From Hydractinia symbiolongicarpus (taxonomy: Eukaryota; Cnidaria; Hydrozoa; Anthoathecata; Hydractiniidae): a stretch of DNA of 64,000 nucleotides. The position numbers and the translations under genes are program-made. The stretch lies in NCBI RefSeq assembly GCF_029227915.1, contig NC_079877.1, positions 6,574,001-6,638,000 of the forward strand. The letters run 5' to 3'. Below, one piece after another: positions 37,255 to 51,700 of the stretch; the first letter of the stretch is position 1; the number at the start of each line of letters is the position of its first letter. Under the pieces are notes generated by a model, which saw only the letters and a list, made by a program, of their open reading frames with translations, did no database searches and had not been told where the DNA came from.

Positions 37255-40200
37255 AAAGTACCCTGTGAGTAAACTCATTTCCAAAACGATTTTTTAAATT
37301 ATCTTTTCACCACTAAAACGCATGAGACTTGTAGTTTAAAAAATGTTTTCATTTTTGATGAGACGCTGAATAAAAAAAGTTTAATCGCCGGCAAACGAAA
37401 ACCTGCGATTTCTCGTAAATCCCGTACTCGGCCTGTATAGTCAAAAGTATACAAAGAAAGTACCCAGGGAGTAAACTCATTTCCCAAACGATTTTTTAAA
37501 TTATTATTTCACCACTAAAACGCATAAGACTTGTAGTTTTCAAAAATGTTTTCATTTTTGATGAGACGCTGAATAAAAGAAGTTTAATCGCCTGCAAACG
37601 AAAACCTGCGATTTCCCGTAAATCCCGGACTCGGGCCGTATAGTCAAAAGTATACAAAGAAAGTACCCAGGGAGTAAACTCATTTCCCAAACGATTTTTT
37701 AAATTATTATTTCACCACTAAAGCCCATGAGACTTGTAGTTTTCAAAAATGTTTTCATTTTTGATGAGACGGTTAATGAAAGAGGTTTAATCGCCGGCAA
37801 ACGAAAACCCGCGCTTTCCCGTAAATCCCGGGCTTGGCCCGTATAGTCGAATGTATACAAAGAAAGTACCCTGTGAGTAAACTCATTTCCAGAACGATTT
37901 TTTAATTTATTTTTTCACCACTAAAACGCATGAGACTTGTAGTTTTCAAAACTGTTATCATTTTTGATGAGACGGTTAATGAAAGAGGTTTAATCTCCGG
38001 CAAACGAAAACCCGAGATTTCCCGTAAATCCCGGGCTTGGCCCGTATAGTCAAAAGGATACAAAGATAGTACCCAGGGAGTAAACTCATTTCCCGAACGA
38101 TTTTTTAATTTACTTTTTCACCACTAAAACGCATGAGACTTGTAGTTTTCAGGAATGTTTTCATTTTTGATGAGACGCTTAATGAAAGTGGTTTAATCGC
38201 CGGCAAACGAAAAACCGCGATTTCCCGTAAATCCCGGGCTTGGCCGGTATAGTCGAATGTATACAAAGAAAGTACCCTGTGAGTAAACTCATTTCCAAAA
38301 CGATTTTTTAAATTATCTTTTCACCACTAAAACGCATGAGACTTGTAGTTTTCAAAAATGTTTTCATTTTTAAAGAGACGCTAAATAAAAAAAGTTTAAT
38401 CGCCGGCAAACGAAAACCCGCGATTTCCCGTAAATCCCGGGCTTGGCCCGTATAGTCGAAAGTATACAAAGAAAGTACCCAGGGAGTAAACTCATTTCCC
38501 GAACGATTTTTTAAATTTTTTTTTCACCACTAAAACGCATGAGACTTGTAGTTTTTAAAAATGTTTTCATTTTTGATGAGACGCTTAATGAAAGAGGTTT
38601 AATCGCCGGCAAACGAAAACCCGCGATTTCCCGTAAATCCCGGGCTTGGCCCGTATAGTCGAATGTATACAAAGAAAGTACCCTTTGAGTAAACTCATTT
38701 CCAGAACGATTTTTTAATTTATTTTTTCACCACTAAAACGCATGAGACTTGTAGTTTTCAAAAATGTTTTCATTTTTAAAGAGACGCTGAATAAAAGAAG
38801 TTTAATCGCCGGCAAACGAAAACCTGCGATTTCCCGTAAATCCCGGACTCGGCCCGTATAGTCAAAAGTATACAAAGAAAGTACCCAGGGAGTAAACTCA
38901 TTTCCCGAACGATTTTTTAAATTTTTTTTTCACCACTAAAACGCATGAGACTTGTAGTTTTTAAAAATGTTTTCATTTTTGATGAGACGCTTAATAAAAG
39001 AGGTTTAATCGCCGGCAAACGAAAACCCGCGATTTCCCGTAAATCCCGGGCTTGGCCCGTATAGTCGAATGTATACAAAGAAAGTACCCTGTGAGTAAAC
39101 TCATTTCCAGAACGATTTTTTAATTTATTTTTTCACCACTAAAACGCATGAGACTTGTAGTTTTCAAAAACGTTTTCATTTTTGATGAGACGCTGAATAA
39201 AAGAAGTTTAATCGCCGGCAAACGAAAACCTGCGATTTCCCGTAAATCCCGGACTCGGCCCGTATAGTCAAAAGTATACAAAGAAAGTACCCAGGGAGTA
39301 AACTAATTTCCCAAACGATTTTTTGAATTATTATTTTACCACTAAAGCCCATGAGACTTGTAGTTTTTAAAAATGTTTTCATTTTTGATGAGACGCTGAA
39401 TAAAAGAAGTTTAATCGCCGGCAAACGAAAACCCGCGATTTCCCGTAAATCCCGGACTCGGCCCGTATAGTCAAAAGTATACAAAAAAAGTACCCAGAGA
39501 GTAAACTCATTTCCCGAACGATTTTTTAAATTATTTTTTCCCCAATAAAACGCATGAGACTTGTAGTTTTCAGGAATGTTTTCATTTTTGATGAGACGCC
39601 TAATGAAAGTGGTTTAATTGCCGGCAAACGAAAACCCGCGATTTCCCGTAAATCCCGGGCTTGGCCGGTATAGTCGAATGTATACAAAAAAAGTACCCTG
39701 TGAGTAAACTCATTTCCAGAACGATTTTTTAATTTATTTCTTCACCACTAAAACGCATGAGACTTGTAGTTTTCAAAAACGTTTTCATTTTTGACGAGAC
39801 GCTGAATAAAAGAAGTTTAATCGCCGGCAAACGAAAACCTGCGATTTACCGTAAATCCCGGACTCAGCCCGTATAGTCAAAAGTATACAAAGAAAGTACC
39901 CAGGGAGTAAACTAATTTCCCAAACGATTTTTTGAATTATTATTTTACCACTAAAGCCCATGAGACTTGTAGTTTTTAAAAATGTTTTCATTTTTGATGA
40001 GACGCTGAATAAAAGAAGTTTAATCGCCGGGAAACGAAAACCCGCGATTTCCCGTAAATCCCGGACTCGGCCCGTATAGTCAAAAGTATACAAAAAAAGT
40101 ACCCAGAGAGTAAACTCATTTCCCGAACGATTTTTTAAATTATTTTTTCCAAAATAAAACGCATGAGACTTGTAGTTTTCAGGAATGTTTTCATTTTTGA

Positions 40201-43200
40201 TGAGACGCCTAATGAAAGTGGTTTAATTGCCGGCAAACGAAAACCCGCGATTTCCCGTAAATCCCGGGCTTGGCCGGTATAGTCGAATGTATACAAAAAA
40301 AGTACCCTGTGAGTAAACTCATTTCCAAAACGATTTTTTAAATTATCTTTTCACCACTAAAACGCATGAGACTTGTAGTTTAAAAAATGTTTTCATTTTT
40401 GATGAGACGCTGAATAAAAAAAGTTTAATCGCCGGCAAACGAAAACCTGCGATTTCTCGTAAATCCCGTACTCGGCCCGTATAGTCAAAAGTATACAAAG
40501 AAAGTACCCAGGGAGTAAACTCATTTCCCAAACGATTTTTTAAATTATTATTTCACCACTAAAGCCCATGAGACTTGTAGTTTTTAAAAATGTTTTCATT
40601 TTTGATGAGACGCTGAATAAAAGAAGTTTAATCGCCGGCAAACGAAAACCCGCAATTTCCCGTAAATCCCGGTCTCGGCCCGTGTAGTCAAAAGTATACA
40701 AGGAAAGTACCCAGTGAGTAAACTCATTTCCCTAACGAATTTTTAAATTATTTTTTCACCACTAAAACGCATAAGACTTGTAGTTTTCAAAAATGTTTTC
40801 ATTTTTGATGAGACGCTGAATAAAAGAAGTTTAATCGCCTGCAAACGAAAACCTGCGATTTCCCGTAAATCCCGGACTCGGGCTGTATAGTCAAAAGTAT
40901 ACAAAGAAAGTACCCAGGGAGTAAACTCATTTCCCAAACGATTTTTTAAATTATTATTTCACCACTAAAGCCCATGAGACTTGTAGTTTTCAAAAATGTT
41001 TTCATTTTTGATGAGACGCTGAATAAAAGAAGTTTAATCGCCGGGAAACGAAAACCCGCGATTTCCCGTAAATCCCGGACTCGGCCCGTATAGTCAAAAG
41101 TATACAAAAAAAGTACCCAGAGAGTAAACTCATTTCCCGAACGATTTTTTAAATTATTTTTTCCAAAATAAAACGCATGAGACTTGTAGTTTTCAGGAAT
41201 GTTTTCATTTTTGATGAGACGCCTAATGAAAGTGGTTTAATTGCCGGCAAACGAAAACCCGCGATTTCCCGTAAATCCCGGGCTTGGCCGGTATAGTCGA
41301 ATGTATACAAAAAAAGTACCCTGTGAGTAAACTCATTTCCAAAACGATTTTTTAAATTATCTTTTCACCACTAAAACGCATGAGACTTGTAGTTTAAAAA
41401 ATGTTTTCATTTTTGATGAGACGCTGAATAAAAAAAGTTTAATCGCCGGCAAACGAAAACCTGCGATTTCTCGTAAATCCCGTACTCGGCCCGTATAGTC
41501 AAAAGTATACAAAGAAAGTACCCAGGGAGTAAACTCATTTCCCAAACGATTTTTTAAATTATTATTTCACCACTAAAGCCCATGAGACTTGTAGTTTTTA
41601 AAAATGTTTTCATTTTTGATGAGACGCTGAATAAAAGAAGTTTAATCGCCGGCAAACGAAAACCCGCAATTTCCCGTAAATCCCGGTCTCGGCCCGTGTA
41701 GTCAAAAGTATACAAGGAAAGTACCCAGTGAGTAAACTCATTTCCCTAACGAATTTTTAAATTATTTTTTCACCACTAAAACGCATAAGACTTGTAGTTT
41801 TCAAAAATGTTTTCATTTTTGATGAGACGCTGAATAAAAGAAGTTTAATCGCCTGCAAACGAAAACCTGCGATTTCCCGTAAATCCCGGACTCGGGCTGT
41901 ATAGTCAAAAGTATACAAAGAAAGTACCCAGGGAGTAAACTCATTTCCCAAACGATTTTTTAAATTATTATTTCACCACTAAAGCCCATGAGACTTGTAG
42001 TTTTCAAAAATGTTTTCATTTTTGATGAGACGGTTAATGAAAGAGGTTTAATCGCCGGCAAACGAAAACCCGCGATTTCCCGTAAATCCCGGGCTTGGCC
42101 CGTATAGTCGAATGTATACAAAGAAAGTACCCTGTGAGTAAACTCATTTCCAGAACGATTTTTTAATTTATTTTTTCACCACTAAAACGCATGAGACTTG
42201 TAGTTTTCAAAACTGTTATCATTTTTGATGAGACGGTTAATGAAAGAGGTTTAATCTCCGGCAAACGATAACCCGAGATTTCCCGTAAATCCCGGGCTTG
42301 GCCCGTATAGTCAAAAGGATACAAAGATAGTACCCAGGGAGTAAACTCATTTCCCGAACGATTTTTTAATTTATTTTTTCACCACTAAAACGCATGAGAC
42401 TTGTAGTTTTCAAAAATGTTTTCATTTTTGATGAGACGCTGAATAAAAGAAGTTTAATCGCCGGCAAACGAAAACCTGCGATTTCCCGTAAATCCCGGAC
42501 TCGGCCCGTATAGTCAAAAGTATACAAAGAAAGTACCCAGGGTATAAACTAATTTCCCAAACGATTTTTTGAATTATTATTTCACCACTAAAGCCCATGA
42601 GACTTGTAGTTTTTAAAAATGTTTTCATTTTTGATGAGACGCTGAATAACAGAAGTTTAATCGCCGGCAAACGAAAACCCGCGATTTCCCGTAAATCCCG
42701 GACTCGGCCCGTATAGTCAAAAAGTATACAAAGAAAGTACCCAGGGAGTAAACTCATTTCCCGAACGATTTTTTAAATTATTTTTTCACCACTAAAACGC
42801 ATGAGACTTGTAGTTTTTAAAAATGTTTTCATTTTTGATGAGACGCTGAGTAAAAGAAGTTTAATCGCCGGCAAACGAAAACCCGCAATTTCCCGTAAAT
42901 CCCGGTCTCGGCCCGTATAGTCAAAAGTATACAAGGAAAGTACCCAGTGAGTAAAGTCATTTCCCTCACGAATTTTTAAATTATTTTTTCACCACTAAAA
43001 CGCATGAGACTTGTAGTTTTCAAAAATGTTTTCATTTTTGATGAGACGCTGAATAAAAGAAGTTTAATCGCCGGCAAACGAAAACCCGCGATTTCCCGTA
43101 AATCCCGGGCTTGGCCCGTATAGTGGAATGTATACAAAGAAAGTACCCTGTGAGTAAACTCATTTCCAGAACGATTTTTTAATTTATTTTTTCACCACTA

Positions 43201-44237
43201 AATCGCATGAGACTTGTAGTTTTCAAAAATGTTTTCATTTTTGATGAGACGGTTAATGAAAGAGGTTTAATCGCCGGCAAACGAAAACCCGAGATTTCCC
43301 GTAAATCCCGGGCTTGGCCCGTATAGTCAAAGGTATACAAAGATAGTACCCAGGGAGTAAACTCATTTCCCGAACGATTTTTTAATTTATTTTTTCACCA
43401 CTAAAACGCATGAGACTTGTAGTTTTCAAAAATGTTTTCATTTTTGATGAGACGGTTAATGAAAGAGGTTTAATCGCCGGCAAACGAAAACCCGAGATTT
43501 CCCGTAAATCCCGGGCTTGGCCCGTATAGTCAAAGGTATACAAAGATAGTACCCAGGGAGTAAACTCATTTCCCGAACGATTTTTTAATTTATTTTTTCA
43601 CCACTAAAACGCATGAGACTTGTAGTTTTCAAAAATGTTTTCATTTTTGATGAGACGCTGAATAAAAGAAGTTTAATCGCAGGCAAACGAAAACCTGCGA
43701 TTTCCCGTAAATCCCGGACTCGGCCCGTATAGTCAAAAGTATACAAAGAAAGTACCCAGGGTGTAAACTAATTTCCCAAACGATTTTTTGAATTATTATT
43801 TCACCACTAAAGCCCATGAGACTTGTAGTTTTTAAAAATGTTTTCATTTTTGATGAGACGCTGAATAAAAGAAGTTTAATCGCCGGCAAACGAAAACCCG
43901 CGATTTTCCGTAAATCCCGGACTCGGCCCGTATAGTCAAAAGTATACAAAGAAAGTACCCAGGGAGTAAACTCATTTCCCGAACGATTTTTTAAATTATT
44001 TTTTCACCACTAAAACGCATGAGACTTGTAGTTTTCAGGAATGTTTTCATTTTTGATGAGACGCTTAATGAAAGTGGTTTAATCGCCGGCAAACAAAAAC
44101 CCGCGATTTCCCGTAAATCCCAGGCTTGGCCGGTATAGTCGAATGTATACAAAGAAAGTACCCTGTGAGTAAACTCATTTCCAAAACGATTTTTTAAATT
44201 ATCTTTTCACCACTAAAACGCATGAGACTTGTAGTTT
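37255..44237. repeat. 34-mer higher-order repeat, copy 2
   Basis: No difference from copy 1 was found by eye over 6983 bp. The join between the copies can be placed. Upstream of 37255 the monomer matches the unit's right end (CCCAGGCTTGGCCGG, as at 44120). Downstream of 37337 it matches the unit's left end (TAGTTTAAAAAATG, as at 30437). The exchange therefore fell within 83 bp shared by both ends. Such identity means a very recent duplication, ongoing homogenisation, or an assembly that duplicated one copy. Confidence 0.92.
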
Positions 44238-45778
44238 TCAAAAATGTTTTCATTTTTGAAGAGACGCTGAATAAAAGAAGTTTAATCGCCGGCAAACGAA
44301 AGCCCGCGATTTCCCGTGAATCCCGGGCTTGGCCCGATAGTCGAATGTATACAAAGAAAGTACCCTGTGAGTAAACTCATTTCCAGAACGATTTTCTAAT
44401 TTATTTTTTCACCACTAAAACGCATGAGACTTGTAGTTTTCAAAAATGTTTTCATTTTTGATGAGACGCTTAATGAAAGAGGTTTAATCGCCGGCAAACG
44501 AAAACCCGAGATTTCCCGTAAATCCCGGGCTTGGCCCGTATAGTCAAAAGTATACAAAGATAGTACCCAGGGAGTAAACTCATTTCTCGGAACCATTTTT
44601 TAATTTATTTTTTCACCACTAAAACACATGAGACTTGTAGTTTTCAAAAATGTTTTCATTTTTGATGAGACGCTGAATAAAAGAAGTTTAATCGCCGGCA
44701 AACGAAAACCTGCGATTTCCCGTAAATCCCGGACTCGGCCCGTATAGTCAAAAGTATACAAAGAAAGTACCCAGGGAGAAAACTAATTTCCCAAACGATT
44801 TTTTGAATTATTATTTTACCACTAAAGCCCATGAGACTTGTAGTTTTTAAAAATGTTTTCATTTTTGATGAGACGCTGAATAAAAGAAGTTTAATCGCCG
44901 GCAAACGAAAACCCGCGATTTCCCGTAAATCCCGGACTCGGCCCGTATAGTCAAAAGTATACAAAAAAAGTACCCAGAGAGTAAACTCATTTCCCGAACG
45001 ATTTTTTAAATTATTTTTTCCCCAATAAAACGCATGAGACTTGTAGTTTTCAGGAATGTTTTCATTTTTGATGAGACGCCTAATGAAAGTGGTTTAATTG
45101 CCGGCAAACGAAAACCCGCGATTTCCCGTAAATCCCGGGCTTGGCCGGTATAGTCGAATGTATACAAAAAAAGTACCCTGTGAGTAAACTCATTTCCAGA
45201 ACGATTTTTTAATTTATTTTTTCACCACTAAAACGCATGAGACTTGTAGTTTTCAAAAACGTTTTCATTTTTGATGAGACGCTGAATAAAAGAAGTTTAA
45301 TCGCCGGCAAACGAAAACCTGCGATTTCCCGTAAATCTCGGACTCAGCCCGTATAGTCAAAAGTATACAAAGAAAGTACCCAGGGAGTAAACTAATTTCC
45401 CAAACGATTTTTTGAATTATTATTTTACCACTAAAGCCCATGAGACTTGTAGTTTTTAAAAATGTTTTCATTTTTGATGAGACGCTGAATAAAAGAAGTT
45501 TAATCGCCGGCAAACGAAAACCCGCGATTTCCCGTAAATCCCGGACTCGGCCCGTATAGTCAAAAGTATACAAAAAAAGTACCCAGAGAGTAAACTCATT
45601 TCCCGAACGATTTTTTAAATTATTTTTTCCCCAATATAACGCATGAGACTTGTAGTTTTTAGGAATGTTTTCATTTTTGATGAGACGCCTAATGAAAGTG
45701 GTTTAATTGCCGGCAAACGAAAACCCGCGATTTCCCGTAAATCCCGCGCTTGGCCGGTATAGTCGAATGTATACAAAA
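44238..45778. repeat. Junction segment between the 34-mer pair and the third copy
   Basis: Bases 44238-44690 match 51951-52404 (offset 7713-7714), including AAAGCCCGCG, CCCGTGAATCCC, GATTTTCTAATTT and CATTTCTCGGAACC. A single base missing in GGCCCGATAGTCG (44336) accounts for the 1-bp offset change. From about 44656 to 45778 the sequence matches 29232-30354 (offset 15424), including the 3-mer pair. One difference is GGCCGGTATAGTCG near 45755 against GGCCGGTAAAGTCG near 30334. Confidence 0.85.
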
Positions 45779-48700
45779 AAAGTACCCTGTGAGTAAACTC
45801 ATTTCCAAAACGATTTTTTAAATTATCTTTTCACCACTAAAACGCATGAGACTTGTAGTTTAAAAAATGTTTTCATTTTTGATGAGACGCTGAATAAAAA
45901 AAGTTTAATCGCCGGCAAACGAAAACCTGCGATTTCTCGTAAATCCCGTACTCGGCCTGTATAGTCAAAAGTATACAAAGAAAGTACCCAGGGAGTAAAC
46001 TCATTTCCCAAACGATTTCTTAAATTATTATTTCACCACTAAAACGCATAAGACTTGTAGTTTTCAAAAATGTTTTCATTTTTGATGAGACGCTGAATAA
46101 AAGAAGTTTAATCGCCTGCAAACGAAAACCTGCGATTTCCCGTAAATCCCGGACTCGGGCCGTATAGTCAAAAGTATACAAAGAAAGTACCCAGGGAGTA
46201 AACTCATTTCCCAAACGATTTTTTAAATTATTATTTCACCACTAAAGCCCATGAGACTTGTAGTTTTCAAAAATGTTTTCATTTTTGATGAGACGGTTAA
46301 TGAAAGAGGTTTAATCGCCGGCAAACGAAAACCCGCGCTTTCCCGTAAATCCCGGGCTTGGCCCGTATAGTCGAATGTATACAAAGAAAGTACCCTGTGA
46401 GTAAACTCATTTCCAGAACGATTTTTTAATTTATTTTTTCACCACTAAAACGCATGAGACTTGTAGTTTTCAAAACTGTTATCATTTTTGATGAGACGGT
46501 TAATGAAAGAGGTTTAATCTCCGGCAAACGAAAACCCGAGATTTCCCGTAAATCCCGGGCTTGGCCCGTATAGTCAAAAGGATACAAAGAAAGTACCCTG
46601 TGAGTAAACTCATTTCCAGAACGATTTTTTAATTTATTTTTTCACCACTAAAACGCATGAGACTTGTAGTTTTCAAAACTGTTATCATTTTTGATGAGAC
46701 GGTTAATGAAAGAGGTTTAATCTCCGGCAAACGAAAACCCGAGATTTCCCGTAAATCCCGGGCTTGGCCCGTATAGTCAAAAGGATACAAAGATAGTACC
46801 CAGGGAGTAAACTCATTTCCCGAACGATTTTTTAATTTATTTTTTCACCACTAAAACGCATGAGACTTGTAGTTTTCAGGAATGTTTTCATTTTTGATGA
46901 GACGCTTAATGAAAGTGGTTTAATCGCCGGCAAACGAAAAACCGCGATTTCCCGTAAATCCCGGGCTTGGCCGGTATAGTCGAATGTATACAAAGAAAGT
47001 ACCCTGTGAGTAAACTCATTTCCAAAACGATTTTTTAAATTATCTTTTCACCACTAAAACGCATGAGACTTGTAGTTTTCAAAAATGTTTTCATTTTTAA
47101 AGAGACGCTAAATAAAAAAAGTTTAATCGCCGGCAAACGAAAACCCGCGATTTCCCGTAAATCCCGGGCTTGGCCCGTATAGTCGAAAGTATACAAAGAA
47201 AGTACCCAGGGAGTAAACTCATTTCCCGAACGATTTTTTAAATTTTTTTTTCACCACTAAAACGCATGAGACTTGTAGTTTTTAAAAATGTTTTCATTTT
47301 TGATGAGACGCTTAATGAAAGAGGTTTAATCGCCGGCAAACGAAAACCCGCGATTTCCCGTAAATCCCGGGCTTGGCCCGTATAGTCGAATGTATACAAA
47401 GAAAGTACCCTTTGAGTAAACTCATTTCCAGAACGATTTTTTAATTTATTTTTTCACCACTAAAACGCATGAGACTTGTAGTTTTCAAAAATGTTTTCAT
47501 TTTTAAAGAGACGCTGAATAAAAGAAGTTTAATCGCCGGCAAACGAAAACCTGCGATTTCCCGTAAATCCCGGACTCGGCCCGTATAGTCAAAAGTATAC
47601 AAAGAAAGTACCCAGGGAGTAAACTCATTTCCCGAACGATTTTTTAAATTTTTTTTTCACCACTAAAACGCATGAGACTTGTAGTTTTTAAAAATGTTTT
47701 CATTTTTGATGAGACGCTTAATGAAAGAGGTTTAATCGCCGGCAAACGAAAACCCGCGATTTCCCCTAAATCCCGGGCTTGGCCCGTATAGTCGAATGTA
47801 TACAAAGAAAGTACCCTGTGAGTAAACTCATTTCCAGAACGATTTTTTAATTTATTTTTTCACCACTAAAACGCATGAGACTTGTAGTTTTCAAAAACGT
47901 TTTCATTTTTGATGAGACGCTGAATAAAAGAAGTTTAATCGCCGGCAAACGAAAACCTGCGATTTCCCGTAAATCCCGGACTCGGCCCGTATAGTCAAAA
48001 GTATACAAAGAAAGTACCCAGGGAGTAAACTAATTTCCCAAACGATTTTTTGAATTATTATTTTACCACTAAAGCCCATGAGACTTGTAGTTTTTAAAAA
48101 TGTTTTCATTTTTGATGAGACGCTGAATAAAAGAAGTTTAATCGCCGGCAAACGAAAACCCGCGATTTCCCGTAAATCCCGGACTCGGCCCGTATAGTCA
48201 AAAGTATACAAAAAAAGTACCCAGAGAGTAAACTCATTTCCCGAACGATTTTTTAAATTATTTTTTCCCCAATAAAACGCATGAGACTTGTAGTTTTCAG
48301 GAATGTTTTCATTTTTGATGAGACGCCTAATGAAAGTGGTTTAATTGCCGGCAAACGAAAACCCGCGATTTCCCGTAAATCCCGGGCTTGGCCGGTATAG
48401 TCGAATGTATACAAAAAAAGTACCCTGTGAGTAAACTCATTTCCAGAACGATTTTTTAATTTATTTTTTCACCACTAAAACGCATGAGACTTGTAGTTTT
48501 CAAAAACGTTTTCATTTTTGACGAGACGCTGAATAAAAGAAGTTTAATCGCCGGCAAACGAAAACCTGCGATTTACCGTAAATCCCGGACTCAGCCCGTA
48601 TAGTCAAAAGTATACAAAGAAAGTACCCAGGGAGTAAACTAATTTCCCAAACGATTTTTTGAATTATTATTTTACCACTAAAGCCCATGAGACTTGTAGT

Positions 48701-51700
48701 TTTTAAAAATGTTTTCATTTTTGATGAGACGCTGAATAAAAGAAGTTTAATCGCCGGGAAACGAAAACCCGCGATTTCCCGTAAATCCCGGACTCGGCCC
48801 GTATAGTCAAAAGTATACAAAAAAAGTACCCAGAGAGTAAACTCATTTCCCGAACGATTTTTTAAATTATTTTTTCCAAAATAAAACGCATGAGACTTGT
48901 AGTTTTCAGGAATGTTTTCATTTTTGATGAGACGCCTAATGAAAGTGGTTTAATTGCCGGCAAACGAAAACCCGCGATTTCCCGTAAATCCCGGGCTTGG
49001 CCGGTATAGTCGAATGTATACAAAAAAAGTACCCTGTGAGTAAACTCATTTCCAAAACGATTTTTTAAATTATCTTTTCACCACTAAAACGCATGAGACT
49101 TGTAGTTTAAAAAATGTTTTCATTTTTGATGAGACGCTGAATAAAAAAAGTTTAATCGCCGGCAAACGAAAACCTGCGATTTCTCGTAAATCCCGTACTC
49201 GGCCCGTATAGTCAAAAGTATACAAAGAAAGTACCCAGGGAGTAAACTCATTTCCCAAACGATTTTTTAAATTATTATTTCACCACTAAAGCCCATGAGA
49301 CTTGTAGTTTTTAAAAATGTTTTCATTTTTGATGAGACGCTGAATAAAAGAAGTTTAATCGCCGGCAAACGAAAACCCGCAATTTCCCGTAAATCCCGGT
49401 CTCGGCCCGTGTAGTCAAAAGTATACAAGGAAAGTACCCAGTGAGTAAACTCATTTCCCTAACGAATTTTTAAATTATTTTTTCACCACTAAAACGCATA
49501 AGACTTGTAGTTTTCAAAAATGTTTTCATTTTTGATGAGACGCTGAATAAAAGAAGTTTAATCGCCTGCAAACGAAAACCTGCGATTTCCCGTAAATCCC
49601 GGACTCGGGCTGTATAGTCAAAAGTATACAAAGAAAGTACCCAGGGAGTAAACTCATTTCCCAAACGATTTTTTAAATTATTATTTCACCACTAAAGCCC
49701 ATGAGACTTGTAGTTTTCAAAAATGTTTTCATTTTTGATGAGACGTTTAATGAAAGAGGTTTAATCGCCGGCAAACGAAAACCCGCGATTTCCCGTAAAT
49801 CCCGGGCTTGGCCCGTATAGTCGAATGTATACAAAGAAAGTACCCTGTGAGTAAACTCATTTCCAGAACGATTTTTTAATTTATTTTTTCACCACTAAAA
49901 CGCATGAGACTTGTAGTTTTCAAAACTGTTATCATTTTTGATGAGACGGTTAATGAAAGAGGTTTAATCTCCGGCAAACGATAACCCGAGATTTCCCGTA
50001 AATCCCGGGCTTGGCCCGTATAGTCAAAAGGATACAAAGATAGTACCCAGGGAGTAAACTCATTTCCCGAACGATTTTTTAATTTATTTTTTCACCACTA
50101 AAACGCATGAGACTTGTAGTTTTCAAAAATGTTTTCATTTTTGATGAGACGCTGAATAAAAGAAGTTTAATCGCCGGCAAACGAAATCCTGCGATTTCCC
50201 GTAAATCCCGGACTCGGCCCGTATAGTCAAAAGTATACAAAGAAAGTACCCAGGGTATAAACTAATTTCCCAAACGATTTTTTGAATTATTATTTCACCA
50301 CTAAAGCCCATGAGACTTGTAGTTTTTAAAAATGTTTTCATTTTTGATGAGACGCTGAATAACAGAAGTTTAATCGCCGGCAAACGAAAACCCGCGATTT
50401 CCCGTAAATCCCGGACTCGGCCCGTATAGTCAAAAAGTATACAAAGAAAGTACCCAGGGAGTAAACTCATTTCCCGAACGATTTTTTAAATTATTTTTTC
50501 ACCACTAAAACGCATGAGACTTGTAGTTTTTAAAAATGTTTTCATTTTTGATGAGACGCTGAGTAAAAGAAGTTTAATCGCCGGCAAACGAAAACCCGCA
50601 ATTTCCCGTAAATCCCGGTCTCGGCCCGTATAGTCAAAAGTATACAAGGAAAGTACCCAGTGAGTAAAGTCATTTCCCTCACGAATTTTTAAATTATTTT
50701 TTCACCACTAAAACGCATGAGACTTGTAGTTTTCAAAAATGTTTTCATTTTTGATGAGACGCTGAATAAAAGAAGTTTAATCGCCGGCAAACGAAAACCC
50801 GCGATTTCCCGTAAATCCCGGGCTTGGCCCGTATAGTGGAATGTATACAAAGAAAGTACCCTGTGAGTAAACTCATTTCCAGAACGATTTTTTAATTTAT
50901 TTTTTCACCACTAAATCGCATGAGACTTGTAGTTTTCAAAAATGTTTTCATTTTTGATGAGACGGTTAATGAAAGAGGTTTAATCGCCGGCAAACGAAAA
51001 CCCGAGATTTCCCGTAAATCCCGGGCTTGGCCCGTATAGTCAAAGGTATACAAAGATAGTACCCAGGGAGTAAACTCATTTCCCGAACGATTTTTTAATT
51101 TATTTTTTCACCACTAAAACGCATGAGACTTGTAGTTTTCAAAAATGTTTTCATTTTTGATGAGACGGTTAATGAAAGAGGTTTAATCGCCGGCAAACGA
51201 AAACCCGAGATTTCCCGTAAATCCCGGGCTTGGCCCGTATAGTCAAAGGTATACAAAGATAGTACCCAGGGAGTAAACTCATTTCCCGAACGATTTTTTA
51301 ATTTATTTTTTCACCACTAAAACGCATGAGACTTGTAGTTTTCAAAAATGTTTTCATTTTTGATGAGACGCTGAATAAAAGAAGTTTAATCGCAGGCAAA
51401 CGAAAACCTGCGATTTCCCGTAAATCCCGGACTCGGCCCGTATAGTCAAAAGTATACAAAGAAAGTACCCAGGGTGTAAACTAATTTCCCAAACGATTTT
51501 TTGAATTATTATTTCACCACTAAAGCCCATGAGACTTGTAGTTTTTAAAAATGTTTTCATTTTTGATGAGACGCTGAATAAAAGAAGTTTAATCGCCGGC
51601 AAACGAAAACCCGCGATTTTCCGTAAATCCCGGACTCGGCCCGTATAGTCAAAAGTATACAAAGAAAGTACCCAGGGAGTAAACTCATTTCCCGAACGAT

